Shown piece after piece: positions 32,279 to 42,085 of a stretch of DNA of 64,000 nt. The position numbers and the translations under genes were made by a program. The stretch comes from Andeanibacterium fulvum (GTDB taxonomy: Bacteria; Pseudomonadota; Alphaproteobacteria; Sphingomonadales; Sphingomonadaceae), in the NCBI RefSeq assembly GCF_037154085.1, contig NZ_JBANRM010000001.1, positions 62,001 through 126,000 on the forward strand. Reading direction: 5' to 3'. The stretch's first letter is position 1, and every line of letters begins with the position of its first letter. The notes beneath the pieces were generated by a model. That model ran no database searches, was not told the DNA's origin, and saw only the letters and a program-made list of their open reading frames with translations.

Positions 32279-35200
32279 GCGGACAGGCCCCAGCGTCTAT
32301 TCCATCGCCGCCCATCGCGGGTTTGCCGATGCGCTGGTGGCGGGCCTTGTGCCGCGATATTCGGAAGGGGATTTCGGCCTCGCCCGGCTGACCCTGCTGC
32401 TGCCCAGCCGCCGCGCGATCCGTACGGTGACCGAGGCCTTCATCCGCCATTATGGCGCGCAGGAAGGCCGCGCGGGCCTGCTTATGCCGCGCATGGCGGT
32501 CGTGGGCGATCTCGATCTGGACGAGGCGCTCGGTGCCCGGTTCGATCCCATCGGGGAGGGGAGCGAAATTCCGCCCGCCGCCGATCCCACGCGCCGCTGG
32601 TTGCGTCTGGCCGAACTGGCGCGGGAACATGGCGGGGACACAGTCGGCAAGGGCGCCGCGACCCTGCGTCTCGCCGCCCAGATGGCTCAGGCGATGGATC
32701 GCCTGCTGGTGGAGGAAATCGCGCCCGACCAGCTGTGGGGCGACGAGGTCCTGAACGTCCTTGCCGACCTTTCCCATCACTGGACCCGGAACACTCGCCT
32801 GTTTGCCACAGTGCAGCAATATTGGTTGGCGGAACTGGCCGGGCGCGAGGAAGTGGATGCAGCGGCGCGGCGCAACATGCTGTTCCGCGCGGTGGCGCAC
32901 CGGTGGCGGGAAAACCCGCCCACCACGCCCATTGTCGCTGCCGGTGTGACCAGCGCGGCACCGGCATTGGCGCGGTTGCTGAAGGTGATTTCCGAACTAC
33001 CGCAAGGCGCGGTGATCCTGCCCGATCTCGATCTGTCGATGGACGATGCGGTATGGGCCGAACTCGGCTGCGCGGGGGCGCCGCAGGAAGTGGGTGGGCC
33101 GGTCTTCGCGCGCGGCGATGCGGTGACTCATCCGCAATATCACCTCAAGCTGCTGCTCAATCGCATGGGCGTGGCACGCGGGGAGGTCCAGCAATGGCAC
33201 CGCGCCGGCATGGGCAAGGGCCCGCCGGAGCGCACCCACGCGATCTCCAGTGTCTTCCTGCCGCCCGAAGCGAGCAAGGGCTGGGCGAACCTGCCCGCCG
33301 AAGCGCGCCGCCTCACCGGTGTGCGGATCATGCAGACCGCCAATCCGGAAGAGGAAGCGCAGGCGATTGCCCTGCTAGTGCGGCAGGCACTGGAAGAGCC
33401 TGAGAAGCGCGTGGCCGTGGTGACGCCGGACCGCAGCCTTGCCGGGCGGGTCGCGGCGCACCTCCAGCGCTGGAATATCGTGGCGGACGATACGGCGGGC
33501 CGCGCCCTGTCACAGACGGCGGCGGGCCGCGTGCTGTTGTTGCTGGCCGAGATCATGGGCGATCATGCCGCGCCGGTGCCGCTGATGGCGCTGCTCGGCC
33601 ATCCGCTCGCGGGAGCCGGGGAAGGGCGCCCGGCCTGGCTCGACCGCGCCCGCGCCCTGGAACGCGAACTGCGCGGCCCTCGTCCTGAACCGGGGCTCGC
33701 CGTGCCACGCCGGATCGTGGCGCGGCAGGCAGAGAAGGACCCGGGCGCGCTTGGCTGGTGGGAAGGGATCGAGGCCGCGCTCCAGCCGCTGCTCGAACTG
33801 GGCGGGCAGGAAGAGGCACCGCTGGCCGATCAGCTCGATGCGCTGGCCAAAGCTGGCGAGGCCCTGTGCGGCGAAGGTCTGTGGGCGCGCGAGGATGGCC
33901 GTTCGCTCTCCACCCTGGTGGAAGAGCTGCGGTTTCATGCCCGCGATGTCGGCACGCGGCTCGCCCCGCAAGACCTGCACGCGGTATTGCGGGAGCGGAT
34001 GGACGCAGTGGCGGTGCGCCCACCTTGGGGCGGGCATTCCCGCGTGGCGATCTACGGCCTGCTCGAAGCACGCATGACGCGCGCCGAGCTGGTCATCTGC
34101 GGCGGTCTAAACGAGGGCAGCTGGCCGCAAATCCCGGCGCAGGATGCCCTGCTCGCCCCGGCAATCCTGCGCGCGCTGGGCGTGCCCGCCGCCGATTTCC
34201 GCATCGGCCTTTCGGCGCATGACCTTGCCGGCATGCTCGGTGCGCCCGAAGTGGTGCTGAGCCGGGCGGAGCGTGACAGTTCCGGCCCTGCGATTCCGTC
34301 CCGCTTTCTGCTGCGGGTAGAGGCGCTGCTGGGCGAACGCCTGCTGGCCGATCACCGCGAGACCCAGGCCGTGGACCTCGCCCGCGCATTGGACGCCGCG
34401 CCGCGTGCCCCGGCTTACGCAAGGCCGATGCCCTTGCCCTCCAGCGACCAGCGCGTGGTTCCGATCAGCGTGACGGCGCTCGACCGGCTCAGGGGCGATC
34501 CCTATCAGTTCTATGCCAATGCCATCCTCAAGCTGCGTCGCATGGATGCGCTGGATGCGGCGCCGACCCCTGCCTGGCGCGGCGATGCGGCTCACAAGAT
34601 CCTTGAAGCCTGGCATGAGGAAAAGGGCGAACTCGCCCCTATTGCCGAGCGTGTGCTGGAACAGATCAACGCTCACCCGCTGATGCGCACCCTGTGGCGC
34701 CCGCGACTGATGGCGGCCCTGCAATGGATCGCCGCGGAAGTCGGCCGAATGCCCGAGCGCGAAGTCGCCGCGATAGAGGCATGGGGCGAAATGCAGGTAC
34801 GCGGCGTGACCTTGAAGGGCCGGGCGGACCGGATCGACCGCTTCCCCGACGGCACGCTCGCCATCGTCGATTACAAGACGGGCAAGCCTCCTTCGGGCAA
34901 GATGGTGGAGGAAGGCTTCGCGCTGCAGCTTGGCACGCTTGGACTCATGGCGGCTGCCGGATGCATCCGGAACAAGGATGGCGCGGTGATCGCGGGGGAA
35001 CCGACCCACTTCGAATATTGGTCCTTCGGCAAAAGCGACAAGAGCGAGACGGGATTCGGCTATCGGCAGGAACCGATCAAGGAAGGCCGCCGCACGACCG
35101 GCCTGCTGCGCGAGGAGTTCCTCGAGAAGACGGAGGAATATCTCCACGACGCGCTTAGCCGCTGGATTTTGGGCGACGAGCCTTTCACCGCTCGCCTTAA

Positions 35201-35294
35201 CCCCGATTTGCCCAATTATGGCGAGTACGACCAGTTGATGCGGCTCGATGAATGGATGGGGCTGGAAGACGGCGCCGGGGAGGGCGGCGAATGA
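32271..35294 (+). CDS. addB: Double-strand break repair protein AddB
   Basis: AddB is the inactivated-helicase and nuclease subunit of the AddAB complex that resects broken DNA ends for RecA. The 1007-residue protein starts at GTG 32271, overlapping murU by eight bases. The C-terminal RecB-type nuclease domain has GRADRIDRFPDG and the catalytic IVDYKTGKPPSG (about residue 865). The LLPSRRAIRTVTEAF segment near the N-terminus stands in for a helicase motif. Alphaproteobacterial AddB lacks a canonical Walker A, as here. Confidence 0.93.
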   Translation: MVERTGPSVYSIAAHRGFADALVAGLVPRYSEGDFGLARLTLLLPSRRAIRTVTEAFIRHYGAQEGRAGLLMPRMAVVGDLDLDEALGARFDPIGEGSEIPPAADPTRRWLRLAELAREHGGDTVGKGAATLRLAAQMAQAMDRLLVEEIAPDQLWGDEVLNVLADLSHHWTRNTRLFATVQQYWLAELAGREEVDAAARRNMLFRAVAHRWRENPPTTPIVAAGVTSAAPALARLLKVISELPQGAVILPDLDLSMDDAVWAELGCAGAPQEVGGPVFARGDAVTHPQYHLKLLLNRMGVARGEVQQWHRAGMGKGPPERTHAISSVFLPPEASKGWANLPAEARRLTGVRIMQTANPEEEAQAIALLVRQALEEPEKRVAVVTPDRSLAGRVAAHLQRWNIVADDTAGRALSQTAAGRVLLLLAEIMGDHAAPVPLMALLGHPLAGAGEGRPAWLDRARALERELRGPRPEPGLAVPRRIVARQAEKDPGALGWWEGIEAALQPLLELGGQEEAPLADQLDALAKAGEALCGEGLWAREDGRSLSTLVEELRFHARDVGTRLAPQDLHAVLRERMDAVAVRPPWGGHSRVAIYGLLEARMTRAELVICGGLNEGSWPQIPAQDALLAPAILRALGVPAADFRIGLSAHDLAGMLGAPEVVLSRAERDSSGPAIPSRFLLRVEALLGERLLADHRETQAVDLARALDAAPRAPAYARPMPLPSSDQRVVPISVTALDRLRGDPYQFYANAILKLRRMDALDAAPTPAWRGDAAHKILEAWHEEKGELAPIAERVLEQINAHPLMRTLWRPRLMAALQWIAAEVGRMPEREVAAIEAWGEMQVRGVTLKGRADRIDRFPDGTLAIVDYKTGKPPSGKMVEEGFALQLGTLGLMAAAGCIRNKDGAVIAGEPTHFEYWSFGKSDKSETGFGYRQEPIKEGRRTTGLLREEFLEKTEEYLHDALSRWILGDEPFTARLNPDLPNYGEYDQLMRLDEWMGLEDGAGEGGE

Positions 35295-38200
35295 GCGGCA
35301 AGGTCTATCCGCTCAAGGGCAATCAGGCCCGCGCCGTCGATCCGGAGAGGACCGTGTGGCTCTCCGCGTCGGCCGGGACGGGCAAGACGCAGGTCCTTTC
35401 CGCCCGCGTGCTGCGTCTGCTGCTGCAGCCCGATGTCCAGCCTTCGGAAATCCTTTGCCTCACCTTCACCAAGGCGGGCGCAGCGGAAATGGCCGTGCGC
35501 GTCAACGAAGTGCTGGCGGGCTGGGTCCGCATGGGCGAAGTGGAACTGGCCGAGGACCTCAAGGCTATCGGCGCGGATTTCGGCAGCGAGACAATCGCCC
35601 GCGCGCGCACCCTGTTTGCCAGCGTGCTCGATTGTCCGGGGGGCGGCCTGCGGATCGATACGATCCACGCCTTCGCGCAATGGTTGCTCTCTGCCTTTCC
35701 CGAAGAAGCGGGGCTGACGCCGGGAACCCGCGCGATGGAGGATCGCGAGCGCAGCCTGCTGGCGCGCGATGTGCTGGCGCAGATGCTGCTGGACGCAGAG
35801 GCACAGGGCGACAGTGCAACGCTGGATGCGCTGGCCGATTTGTCGCTCAGGAAAGGGCCGGAGGCAGTCGAGGCCTGGCTGATGACCTGTGCCGAAGCGC
35901 GCGAGGCGTGGTTTGGAAACGGCGCATGGACGCCGCCTTTCCGCGATCGGCTGAACCGCCTGCTGGGCCTGCCTGCCGATGCGAGCGAGGCCGATCTGGC
36001 CGCCTTGTGCGCGGATAACCGGTTCGATACCCAATCGCTACGCATGTGCATGGCGGCGCAGGCTGGGTGGAGCGCCAAGACCGGACAGGAAACTGCCGCC
36101 GCAATCGGTGCCTGGCTGGCGGCGAGCCCCGCCGAAAGGGCGGAGCGGCTTGGCGATCTGCAAGGCGCACTCTTCACTCAGAAGGGCGACCCGCGCAGCC
36201 TCAAGCAGATGCTCGGGATCGATCCTTCCTATCCCGATTACGCCGCCCGCGTGGCCGAGCGGATTGCCGAAGTGGCGCAGTTCAAGGCCCTGCTCGCCCT
36301 TGCCGAATGGCTGCTCCCCGCGCTTGCTCTGGGTCGCACATTCGCGTTGGCATGGGACGAGGCGAAGAACCGCGAAGGGCTGATCGATTTCGACGACCAG
36401 ATTCGCCGCGCCTCCGATCTGCTCAATCGTTCCGAACTGGCGGAGTGGATTCGCTACAAGCTCGACCGGCGTTTCGACCACATACTGGTGGACGAGGCGC
36501 AGGACACGAACGAAGCGCAGTGGAAGATCATCGACGCGCTGACCGGGGATTTCTTCGCCGGGCTTGGGCAGCACGACGGCAAGATGCGCACGCTCTTCGT
36601 GGTGGGCGATTACAAGCAGGCGATCTTCCGCTTCCAGGGCACAAGTCCCGAAAATTTCGCCCGGGCGCGCGAACGGGTGAGGGAGAAACTCGCAGGTGCG
36701 GTGGCCAATGCGCAGGAGACGCGCGGAGCGTCGTCGGCGCGGGAACTGCTCGATCTCGGGCTCGGGCAAAGTTTCCGCACGGCGCAAAAGGTGCTCAGCT
36801 TCGTCGACGGGGCTATCGCGGCCATCGGCCACACGCGCTTCGGCCTGCAGGAAGAGCCGGAGCCGCATATCGGCGATGAGCGGCCCGGCCTCGTCACCCT
36901 GTGGCAGCCCGTCACCTCCACCGCCGACGATGCGGTCGAAGAGGAAGGCGAACAGACCTGGGTCTCCAGCGCAGAGCGCCGCATGGCCGGCAAGATCGCC
37001 CGGCAGGTGAAGGCATGGCTCGATCACGGTTTTCCGCTGGTCAAGGGCCGGCATCGCAATGCCGGGCCGGGCGACATCATGGTGCTTGTGCGAAAAAGAC
37101 GTGAACTTGCCGGACTGATCGTCGCCCGCCTTTATGCGGCAGGCGTGCCGGTGGCGGGGGTGGATCGTCTGAGGCTGGGCGCGCCCATGGCAGTGAAAGA
37201 TCTGATGGCCGCGCTGCGCTTTGCTGCCCAGCCGCTCGACGATCTCAATCTCGCCAATCTGCTTGTTTCGCCACTGATAGGATGGAGCCAGCAGGACCTG
37301 CTCGACCATGGCTGGCGCGAGGATGGCCGGGTGCGGCTATGGGCCTATCTGCGCGCTTCGTCCGAACCCTTCGTGCGCGCAACGCTTGTCCAACTGGGGC
37401 AACTGCTTGCTCGCGCCGATTACGAACCGCCGCAGGCGCTGCTGTACTGGATACTCGTTGGCCCGTGGCAGGGGCGGCGCAAGCTGGTTGCCCGGCTCGG
37501 GCACGAGGCCAATGACCCGATCGACGAATTGCTCAATGCGGCCTTCGCCTATGCCAGCGCGCTGACGCCCAGCCTGCAGGGCTTCATCCAGTGGTTCGAT
37601 GCAGGCGAAGGCGAGTTGAAGCGCGAGGCGGGGGCAAGCGAGGGGCTGGTGCGGGTTATGACCGTGCATGGCTCGAAGGGCTTGCAAGCGCCGATCGTGA
37701 TCCTGGCCGATGCGACGGGTAATCCCGACACATCGCCGCCGCGCGGGCTGGAACTGGTCGAGGATTTGCCGGGCGGAGAAGGAGTTGCCGTGCCGTTGCC
37801 GAGCCTTTCCGGCCAGGAAAAGGCCGGCCGCATCGCCGAGGCGGAAGCCGCCACCGCTGCTGCCGAGCGGGAGGAGCATTGGCGCCTGCTCTACGTCGCC
37901 ATGACCCGCGCGGAAGAGGCTTTGTTCATCGGCGGTGGTCTGGGCAGCGGGGAAGACGCCCCCGCGCCTGATAGCTGGTATGCGCAGCTGCGCCCGCTCT
38001 TTGCCGAAGACGGGATCGAGGATCGCGTCTGGGGGCAGCGCTGGGAGCTTGGGGCCTTGCCGCCGCCGGTTGCGGGCGCGGCTCCTGCCGTGGCGCCCCG
38101 GACTATTGCGGCGCTCCCGGATTGGGCCACGCGGCCGGTCGGCCCAGAGCCGCGCCCACCGCGACCGCTTGCGCCATCCTCCGCGGGTGAAGATCTCGGC

Positions 38201-38746
38201 CCGACACCGCCGCTGCCGCCGGGTGCGATGCAGGAAGCGGCCCGGCGCGGCACGCTGATCCACGCCTTGCTCGAGCGGTTGCCGGAACTGGCGCAGGATC
38301 GGCGCGCCGATGCCGCGCGGCGCTGGCTTGCCCACCAGGCGGCCGATCTGGCCGAAGCTGCGCGCGAGGAAATGGCCGCCGCTGCGATGAAGGTTCTCGA
38401 TACTCCGGATTGGGCGGAGCTGTTCTCCCCCGCCGCACTGGCCGAAGTGCCACTGGCGGCAACGGTTGAGGGCAGGGTGATTGCGGGTACGGCGGACCGG
38501 CTGCTGGTTACCCAAAGCCGCGTGATGGTGGTCGATTTCAAGACTGCCGCCCGTCCGCCGCGCAGCCTTGAGGATATTCCGCTCACGACCCTGCGCCAGA
38601 TGGCAGCTTATGTCGCGGCGCTGGAAGTGATCTATCCGGGGCGGGAAGTCGGGGCCGCGGTGCTTTATACCCAGACGCCCCAGCTTTTTGCCTTGCCCGC
38701 CGAATTGCTCGGCGAACACAAAGCGCACTTGTCCCCAATGCAGTAA
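35291..38746 (+). CDS. addA: ATP-dependent helicase/nuclease AddA
   Basis: AddA is the UvrD-type helicase plus nuclease subunit partnering AddB. The 1151-residue protein has Walker A SASAGTGKTQVLS (about residues 24-36), motif Ia LTFTKAGAAEMA, motif II ILVDEAQDTNEAQW, motif III VGDYKQAIFRFQG, motif V VMTVHGSKGLQAP, motif VI LLYVAMTRAEEAL, and the C-terminal nuclease VVDFKTAA. ATG 35291 overlaps the addB stop as ATGA; the 13 codons upstream belong to addB. The gene closes the divL-to-addA chain. Confidence 0.96.
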   Translation: MSGKVYPLKGNQARAVDPERTVWLSASAGTGKTQVLSARVLRLLLQPDVQPSEILCLTFTKAGAAEMAVRVNEVLAGWVRMGEVELAEDLKAIGADFGSETIARARTLFASVLDCPGGGLRIDTIHAFAQWLLSAFPEEAGLTPGTRAMEDRERSLLARDVLAQMLLDAEAQGDSATLDALADLSLRKGPEAVEAWLMTCAEAREAWFGNGAWTPPFRDRLNRLLGLPADASEADLAALCADNRFDTQSLRMCMAAQAGWSAKTGQETAAAIGAWLAASPAERAERLGDLQGALFTQKGDPRSLKQMLGIDPSYPDYAARVAERIAEVAQFKALLALAEWLLPALALGRTFALAWDEAKNREGLIDFDDQIRRASDLLNRSELAEWIRYKLDRRFDHILVDEAQDTNEAQWKIIDALTGDFFAGLGQHDGKMRTLFVVGDYKQAIFRFQGTSPENFARARERVREKLAGAVANAQETRGASSARELLDLGLGQSFRTAQKVLSFVDGAIAAIGHTRFGLQEEPEPHIGDERPGLVTLWQPVTSTADDAVEEEGEQTWVSSAERRMAGKIARQVKAWLDHGFPLVKGRHRNAGPGDIMVLVRKRRELAGLIVARLYAAGVPVAGVDRLRLGAPMAVKDLMAALRFAAQPLDDLNLANLLVSPLIGWSQQDLLDHGWREDGRVRLWAYLRASSEPFVRATLVQLGQLLARADYEPPQALLYWILVGPWQGRRKLVARLGHEANDPIDELLNAAFAYASALTPSLQGFIQWFDAGEGELKREAGASEGLVRVMTVHGSKGLQAPIVILADATGNPDTSPPRGLELVEDLPGGEGVAVPLPSLSGQEKAGRIAEAEAATAAAEREEHWRLLYVAMTRAEEALFIGGGLGSGEDAPAPDSWYAQLRPLFAEDGIEDRVWGQRWELGALPPPVAGAAPAVAPRTIAALPDWATRPVGPEPRPPRPLAPSSAGEDLGPTPPLPPGAMQEAARRGTLIHALLERLPELAQDRRADAARRWLAHQAADLAEAAREEMAAAAMKVLDTPDWAELFSPAALAEVPLAATVEGRVIAGTADRLLVTQSRVMVVDFKTAARPPRSLEDIPLTTLRQMAAYVAALEVIYPGREVGAAVLYTQTPQLFALPAELLGEHKAHLSPMQ

Positions 38747-38823
38747 TCCTTTCCCGGCGGGGGCGTTGCCTTCGCGCTGGGGCCGCCTAAATTACAAACC
38801 AAAGACGTTTCAGGAGAATCCCG

Positions 38824-39144
38824 ATGGCTACCAAAGCCGTGACCGACGCCAGCTTTGCCGATGACGTGATCAATTCCGACAAGCCGGTGCTGGTCGATTT
38901 CTGGGCCGACTGGTGCGGCCCCTGTAAGATGATTGCCCCCGCGCTTGAGGAAATCAGCGAGGAACTGGGCGATCAGGTGACCATCGCCAAGATGGACATC
39001 ATGGAAAATACCGAAACCGCCAGCGCCTTCGGCGTACAGTCGATCCCGCTGATGGTCCTGTTCAAGGGCGGTCAGCCGGTGGCCCACAAGCTCGGCGCTG
39101 CGCCGAAGAGCCAGCTCAAGAGCTGGATCGAAAGCGTTCTTTGA
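38824..39144 (+). CDS. trxA: Thioredoxin
   Basis: This general disulfide reductase of the cytoplasm has 106 residues and the active site WCGPC (Cys31, Cys34). Conserved DFWADW, the cis-Pro in QSIPLM and the C-terminal FKGG complete the fold. AGGAGA lies before the ATG. It is 77 bases from addA. Placement after addAB is a common alphaproteobacterial arrangement. Confidence 0.97.
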   Translation: MATKAVTDASFADDVINSDKPVLVDFWADWCGPCKMIAPALEEISEELGDQVTIAKMDIMENTETASAFGVQSIPLMVLFKGGQPVAHKLGAAPKSQLKSWIESVL

Positions 39145-39152
39145 TGTGAAGT

Positions 39153-39176
39153 TCCCCTCCTCGAATGGGGAGGGGA
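39153..39176. repeat. GGGGAGG hairpin between trxA and the phosphatase gene
   Basis: TCCCCTCC and GGAGGGGA pair across an 8-base loop. It lies between convergent genes and may act as a terminator. Its arms match the outer ends of the palindromic element at 15066-15212. Confidence 0.6.
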
Positions 39177-39180
39177 TGGA

Positions 39181-39987
39181 TCAGGCCCCTAGCCGATCCA
39201 TCAGGCCGGCAAGCTCGTCCCACAAGGCCGGGCTTGCCGCACCCAGCAGGCCCTTGCGCCCATCATCCACGCGATAGGCTGAGCCGTCAGGCCGTGCGGC
39301 CCTGCCGCCTGCCTCGTTGAGGAACAGCACACCTGCCGCATGATCCCAAGGCAGCGTGCGCTCGAAGATCGAGACGTCGTTCTCGCCCAGAACCAGCCGA
39401 GGATATTGCTCTGCCGCGCAATAGGGCACGTCGACGCAGCGATAATGCGGCGAGACCTGATTGTGCACGGCCTCACGCCGGGCGGGGTCCATGAAGATCA
39501 GGGAAATCGCCGCGACCGGCAGGGTTTCCCCCGTGGGCCGGGCGAGGACTTTCTCGCCATTCACGAAGGCACCCTTTCCGCGATGGGCGACGCAGAAGCG
39601 GTCCGTCAGAACGTCGTATATCCAGCCCGTGTGGCATTCTCCGCCTTCGGCCATGGCTAGCAGAATGCCGAAAGGCGGCTTGCCCTTGGCGAAGTTGCGG
39701 GTGCCGTCCAGCGGATCGACAATCCAGCAGGGGCCGGAAAGCCGGTCCATCACGGATGGATCGGCATGGGCCGCTTCCTCCCCGACGATGGGGAGGCTGG
39801 GAATGATCTTCGCCAGGCCTTCCACCAGCAATTCCTCCGAGAGGTGATCTGCCACGGTGACGACATCGTCAGCCGCCTTCGCCGTCACCTGATGATCGGC
39901 GAGCGTCTGGTAATGCGGCAGGATCGCCTGCCGGGAAACGTCGCGCAGCAGCGCATGCACTGCATTGTGCAGTGCATCGGGTGTCAC
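39181..39987 (-). CDS. Inositol-monophosphatase-family phosphatase, likely histidinol-phosphatase (HisN type)
   Basis: This Mg-dependent, Li-sensitive-type phosphatase has 268 residues. The metal-binding set is visible: GEEAAHAD (Glu about residue 68), the WIVDPLDGTRNF signature (two Asp), and PWDHAAG late in the protein. The FAKGKPPFGILLA segment resembles HisN-type histidinol-phosphate phosphatases, but myo-inositol- or other sugar-phosphatase activity cannot be excluded. The start is GTG 39987, overlapping the argJ stop as GTGA, so it is coupled to an amino-acid biosynthesis gene. This favours the histidine role. Confidence 0.82.
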   Translation of the reverse strand: MTPDALHNAVHALLRDVSRQAILPHYQTLADHQVTAKAADDVVTVADHLSEELLVEGLAKIIPSLPIVGEEAAHADPSVMDRLSGPCWIVDPLDGTRNFAKGKPPFGILLAMAEGGECHTGWIYDVLTDRFCVAHRGKGAFVNGEKVLARPTGETLPVAAISLIFMDPARREAVHNQVSPHYRCVDVPYCAAEQYPRLVLGENDVSIFERTLPWDHAAGVLFLNEAGGRAARPDGSAYRVDDGRKGLLGAASPALWDELAGLMDRLGA

Positions 39988-41222
39988 GAACGGTAATCCG
40001 CGTTGATCGCGATATAACCGTGCGTGAGATCGCAGGTCCACACGGTGGCGCGACCATCGCCAAGCCCGATATCGACCGAGATGTCGATTTCCCGTCCCCG
40101 CAGGTGCTCGGCAACCGGGGCCTCGTCGTAATCGGCGAGAGGTTGGCCGTCCCTGGCCGCCCAGACACCACCGAAGCCGATAGAGAGCTTGTCGCGATCG
40201 GCCGGTTCGCCCGCCTTGCCCACGGCCATGACCACGCGGCCCCAATTGGCATCTTCGCCCGCGATCGCCGTCTTGATCAGCGGGGAGTTGGCAATGGCGA
40301 GGCCGATCTTGCGCGCGCTTTCGTCGGAAACGGCGCCGGTCACATCAACCGTGATGAACTTCTGTGCCCCTTCGCCATCGCGCACCACAAGGTGCGAAAG
40401 CTGGCGGCACACGTCGAGCAAAGCGGCGGCAAAGGCGTCCGCGCCCGGGCTGTCCGGCCCGGTGAGCGGATCGTTGCCTGCCTTGCCCGTGGCAAAGGCG
40501 AGCACCGTGTCGCTGGTGGAGGTGTCGCTATCGACCGTGATGCAGGAGAAGGTCTGCAGGTTTGCGGCAGAAAGCACCTGCTGCAGGAAGGCGGGCGAAG
40601 CGGCCGCATCGGTGAAGATGTAGCCCAGCATCGTCGCCATATCCGGCGCGATCATGCCGCTGCCCTTGATGATGGCGGCCAGGGTCACCGTCTTGCCGCC
40701 GATCACCGCCTGGGCCATCGCCCCCTTGGCGAAAGTATCGGTTGTGGCGATGGTGTTGGCGGCATCTTCCCAACTGCAGGCATCCGCGCCCAGCACCGCA
40801 GCAACGCCGGCCTGTGCCTTGTCCTTGGGCAGCGGCACGCCGATCACGCCGGTGGAACTGACGAACACTTCGGACGGCGCGCAGTTCAAATGGGCAGCAA
40901 CCTGACCCATGATCTGTTCCACTGCCTCGCGCCCGCGATAGCCGGTGAAGGCGTTGGAATTGCCCGCGTTGACGATCAGCGCGCGTGCCTTGCCCGCCTT
41001 GACCTGCTCGCGCCCGAGTTCGACCTCGGAGGAACAGCAGATGTTTTTCGTGAACACACCCGCCACGGCGGTGCCTTCGGCCAGTTCCGCATAAGTGAGG
41101 TCGCAGCGGCCCCAATCCTTGTAACCCGCGCGCGCGACGCGCATCTTCACGCCTGCAATCTGCGGCATTTTGGGGAAGGGCTTGGCGAGCGGCGAGGTTT
41201 CGAGTTCCATAAGCGCCGCCAT
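39984..41222 (-). CDS. argJ: Bifunctional glutamate N-acetyltransferase/amino-acid N-acetyltransferase
   Basis: ArgJ recycles the acetyl group from acetylornithine to glutamate and can also use acetyl-CoA in arginine synthesis. The 412-residue precursor self-cleaves at the Thr of ATMLG (Thr197) into alpha and beta chains. GSGMIAP just before it, VNAGNSNAFTG and SSTGVIGVPLP are also conserved. The start is ATG 41222; an in-frame ATG four codons later is possible. A longer frame upstream overlaps the divergent gene and is rejected. Confidence 0.95.
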   Translation of the reverse strand: MAALMELETSPLAKPFPKMPQIAGVKMRVARAGYKDWGRCDLTYAELAEGTAVAGVFTKNICCSSEVELGREQVKAGKARALIVNAGNSNAFTGYRGREAVEQIMGQVAAHLNCAPSEVFVSSTGVIGVPLPKDKAQAGVAAVLGADACSWEDAANTIATTDTFAKGAMAQAVIGGKTVTLAAIIKGSGMIAPDMATMLGYIFTDAAASPAFLQQVLSAANLQTFSCITVDSDTSTSDTVLAFATGKAGNDPLTGPDSPGADAFAAALLDVCRQLSHLVVRDGEGAQKFITVDVTGAVSDESARKIGLAIANSPLIKTAIAGEDANWGRVVMAVGKAGEPADRDKLSIGFGGVWAARDGQPLADYDEAPVAEHLRGREIDISVDIGLGDGRATVWTCDLTHGYIAINADYRS

Positions 41223-41279
41223 TAGGTCCCGCGTATCGCGCGGGCAAGGGCATCGTTGCCTGCCCGGCGGGCCCGCTCT

Positions 41280-41993
41280 ATGCAGCCCCCCATGGGGGAC
41301 CTTAAAAAGATAGTCGCCGCCTTGCTGGCGGTATTTCCGATCCATTCGGCACAGGCAGCTGAAGAGCAGGTCTTGTTGCCGCCACCGCCGTCAGTTCTGC
41401 CGGTGGTTCGTGTCGCACCTCCTGCGCCGCCTGCGCCCGGCAAGTCGCAACCGCCACGTCCCACGGTTCCGCCGAACCGTTGGATCGGGGAGAATGACTA
41501 TCTGCCGATCGCTGTGCGCAATGGCACTGAAGGGACAGTGCCGGTCCGCCTTACGGTCGATCCGCAGGGTTTCGTTTCTGCCTGCCGGGTCATCGGTACG
41601 AGCGGAAGCGCTCTGCTCGATGCCTATACGTGCGATCTCCTGCCGGAGCGCGCGCGGTTTTCTCCGGCGCTCGACCGGGATGGCAATCCCACGGTGGGAT
41701 ATTGGTCGACCAGAGTCATCTGGAAGATGCCGATCCGCCCGCAGGCCGAGGATTTCGCGGAAGCTCCGCGTGACATGATCCTGAGCTATAGTTTCGAAGT
41801 CGACACTGATGGAGCGGTATCGGGTTGCCGGATCGAGCTTGCCTCGCAGCGGACCCGACCTTTGGACGTCTGCCCGAGAATGGCGCGTATTCCGGTGATA
41901 AAGGACACGAATGGGGAGCCGGTGCGCAAGCGGGTGACGGTGACGCTGACGACGCTCGTCAGCGATCCGGACGAACCCGAGGCAGGCGAATAG
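41280..41993 (+). CDS. Exported protein with two TonB C-terminal-like domains
   Basis: This protein of about 237 residues has a signal peptide ending near HSAQA. A Pro-rich stretch (LPPPPSVLPVV...PPAPPAP) like TonB linkers follows. There are two TonB-C-like units, each with a strand, then C-x(about 15)-C or C-x(about 15)-CP (SACRVIGTSGSALLDAYTC and SGCRIELAS...DVC). The signal looks cleavable, so it is probably periplasmic rather than a membrane-anchored TonB. It shares its layout with the gene at 184-813. The start among TTG 41256, ATG 41280 and ATG 41292 is uncertain. Confidence 0.72.
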   Translation: MQPPMGDLKKIVAALLAVFPIHSAQAAEEQVLLPPPPSVLPVVRVAPPAPPAPGKSQPPRPTVPPNRWIGENDYLPIAVRNGTEGTVPVRLTVDPQGFVSACRVIGTSGSALLDAYTCDLLPERARFSPALDRDGNPTVGYWSTRVIWKMPIRPQAEDFAEAPRDMILSYSFEVDTDGAVSGCRIELASQRTRPLDVCPRMARIPVIKDTNGEPVRKRVTVTLTTLVSDPDEPEAGE

Positions 41994-42085
41994 AAGTGCC
42001 GGGAACAGGGCTGGGCGGTCAGGGAAATCCCGGTTTCCATCCGGGCCACTGGACGGGCGGCAAAGTCGCGACTATCTTGCGACCG

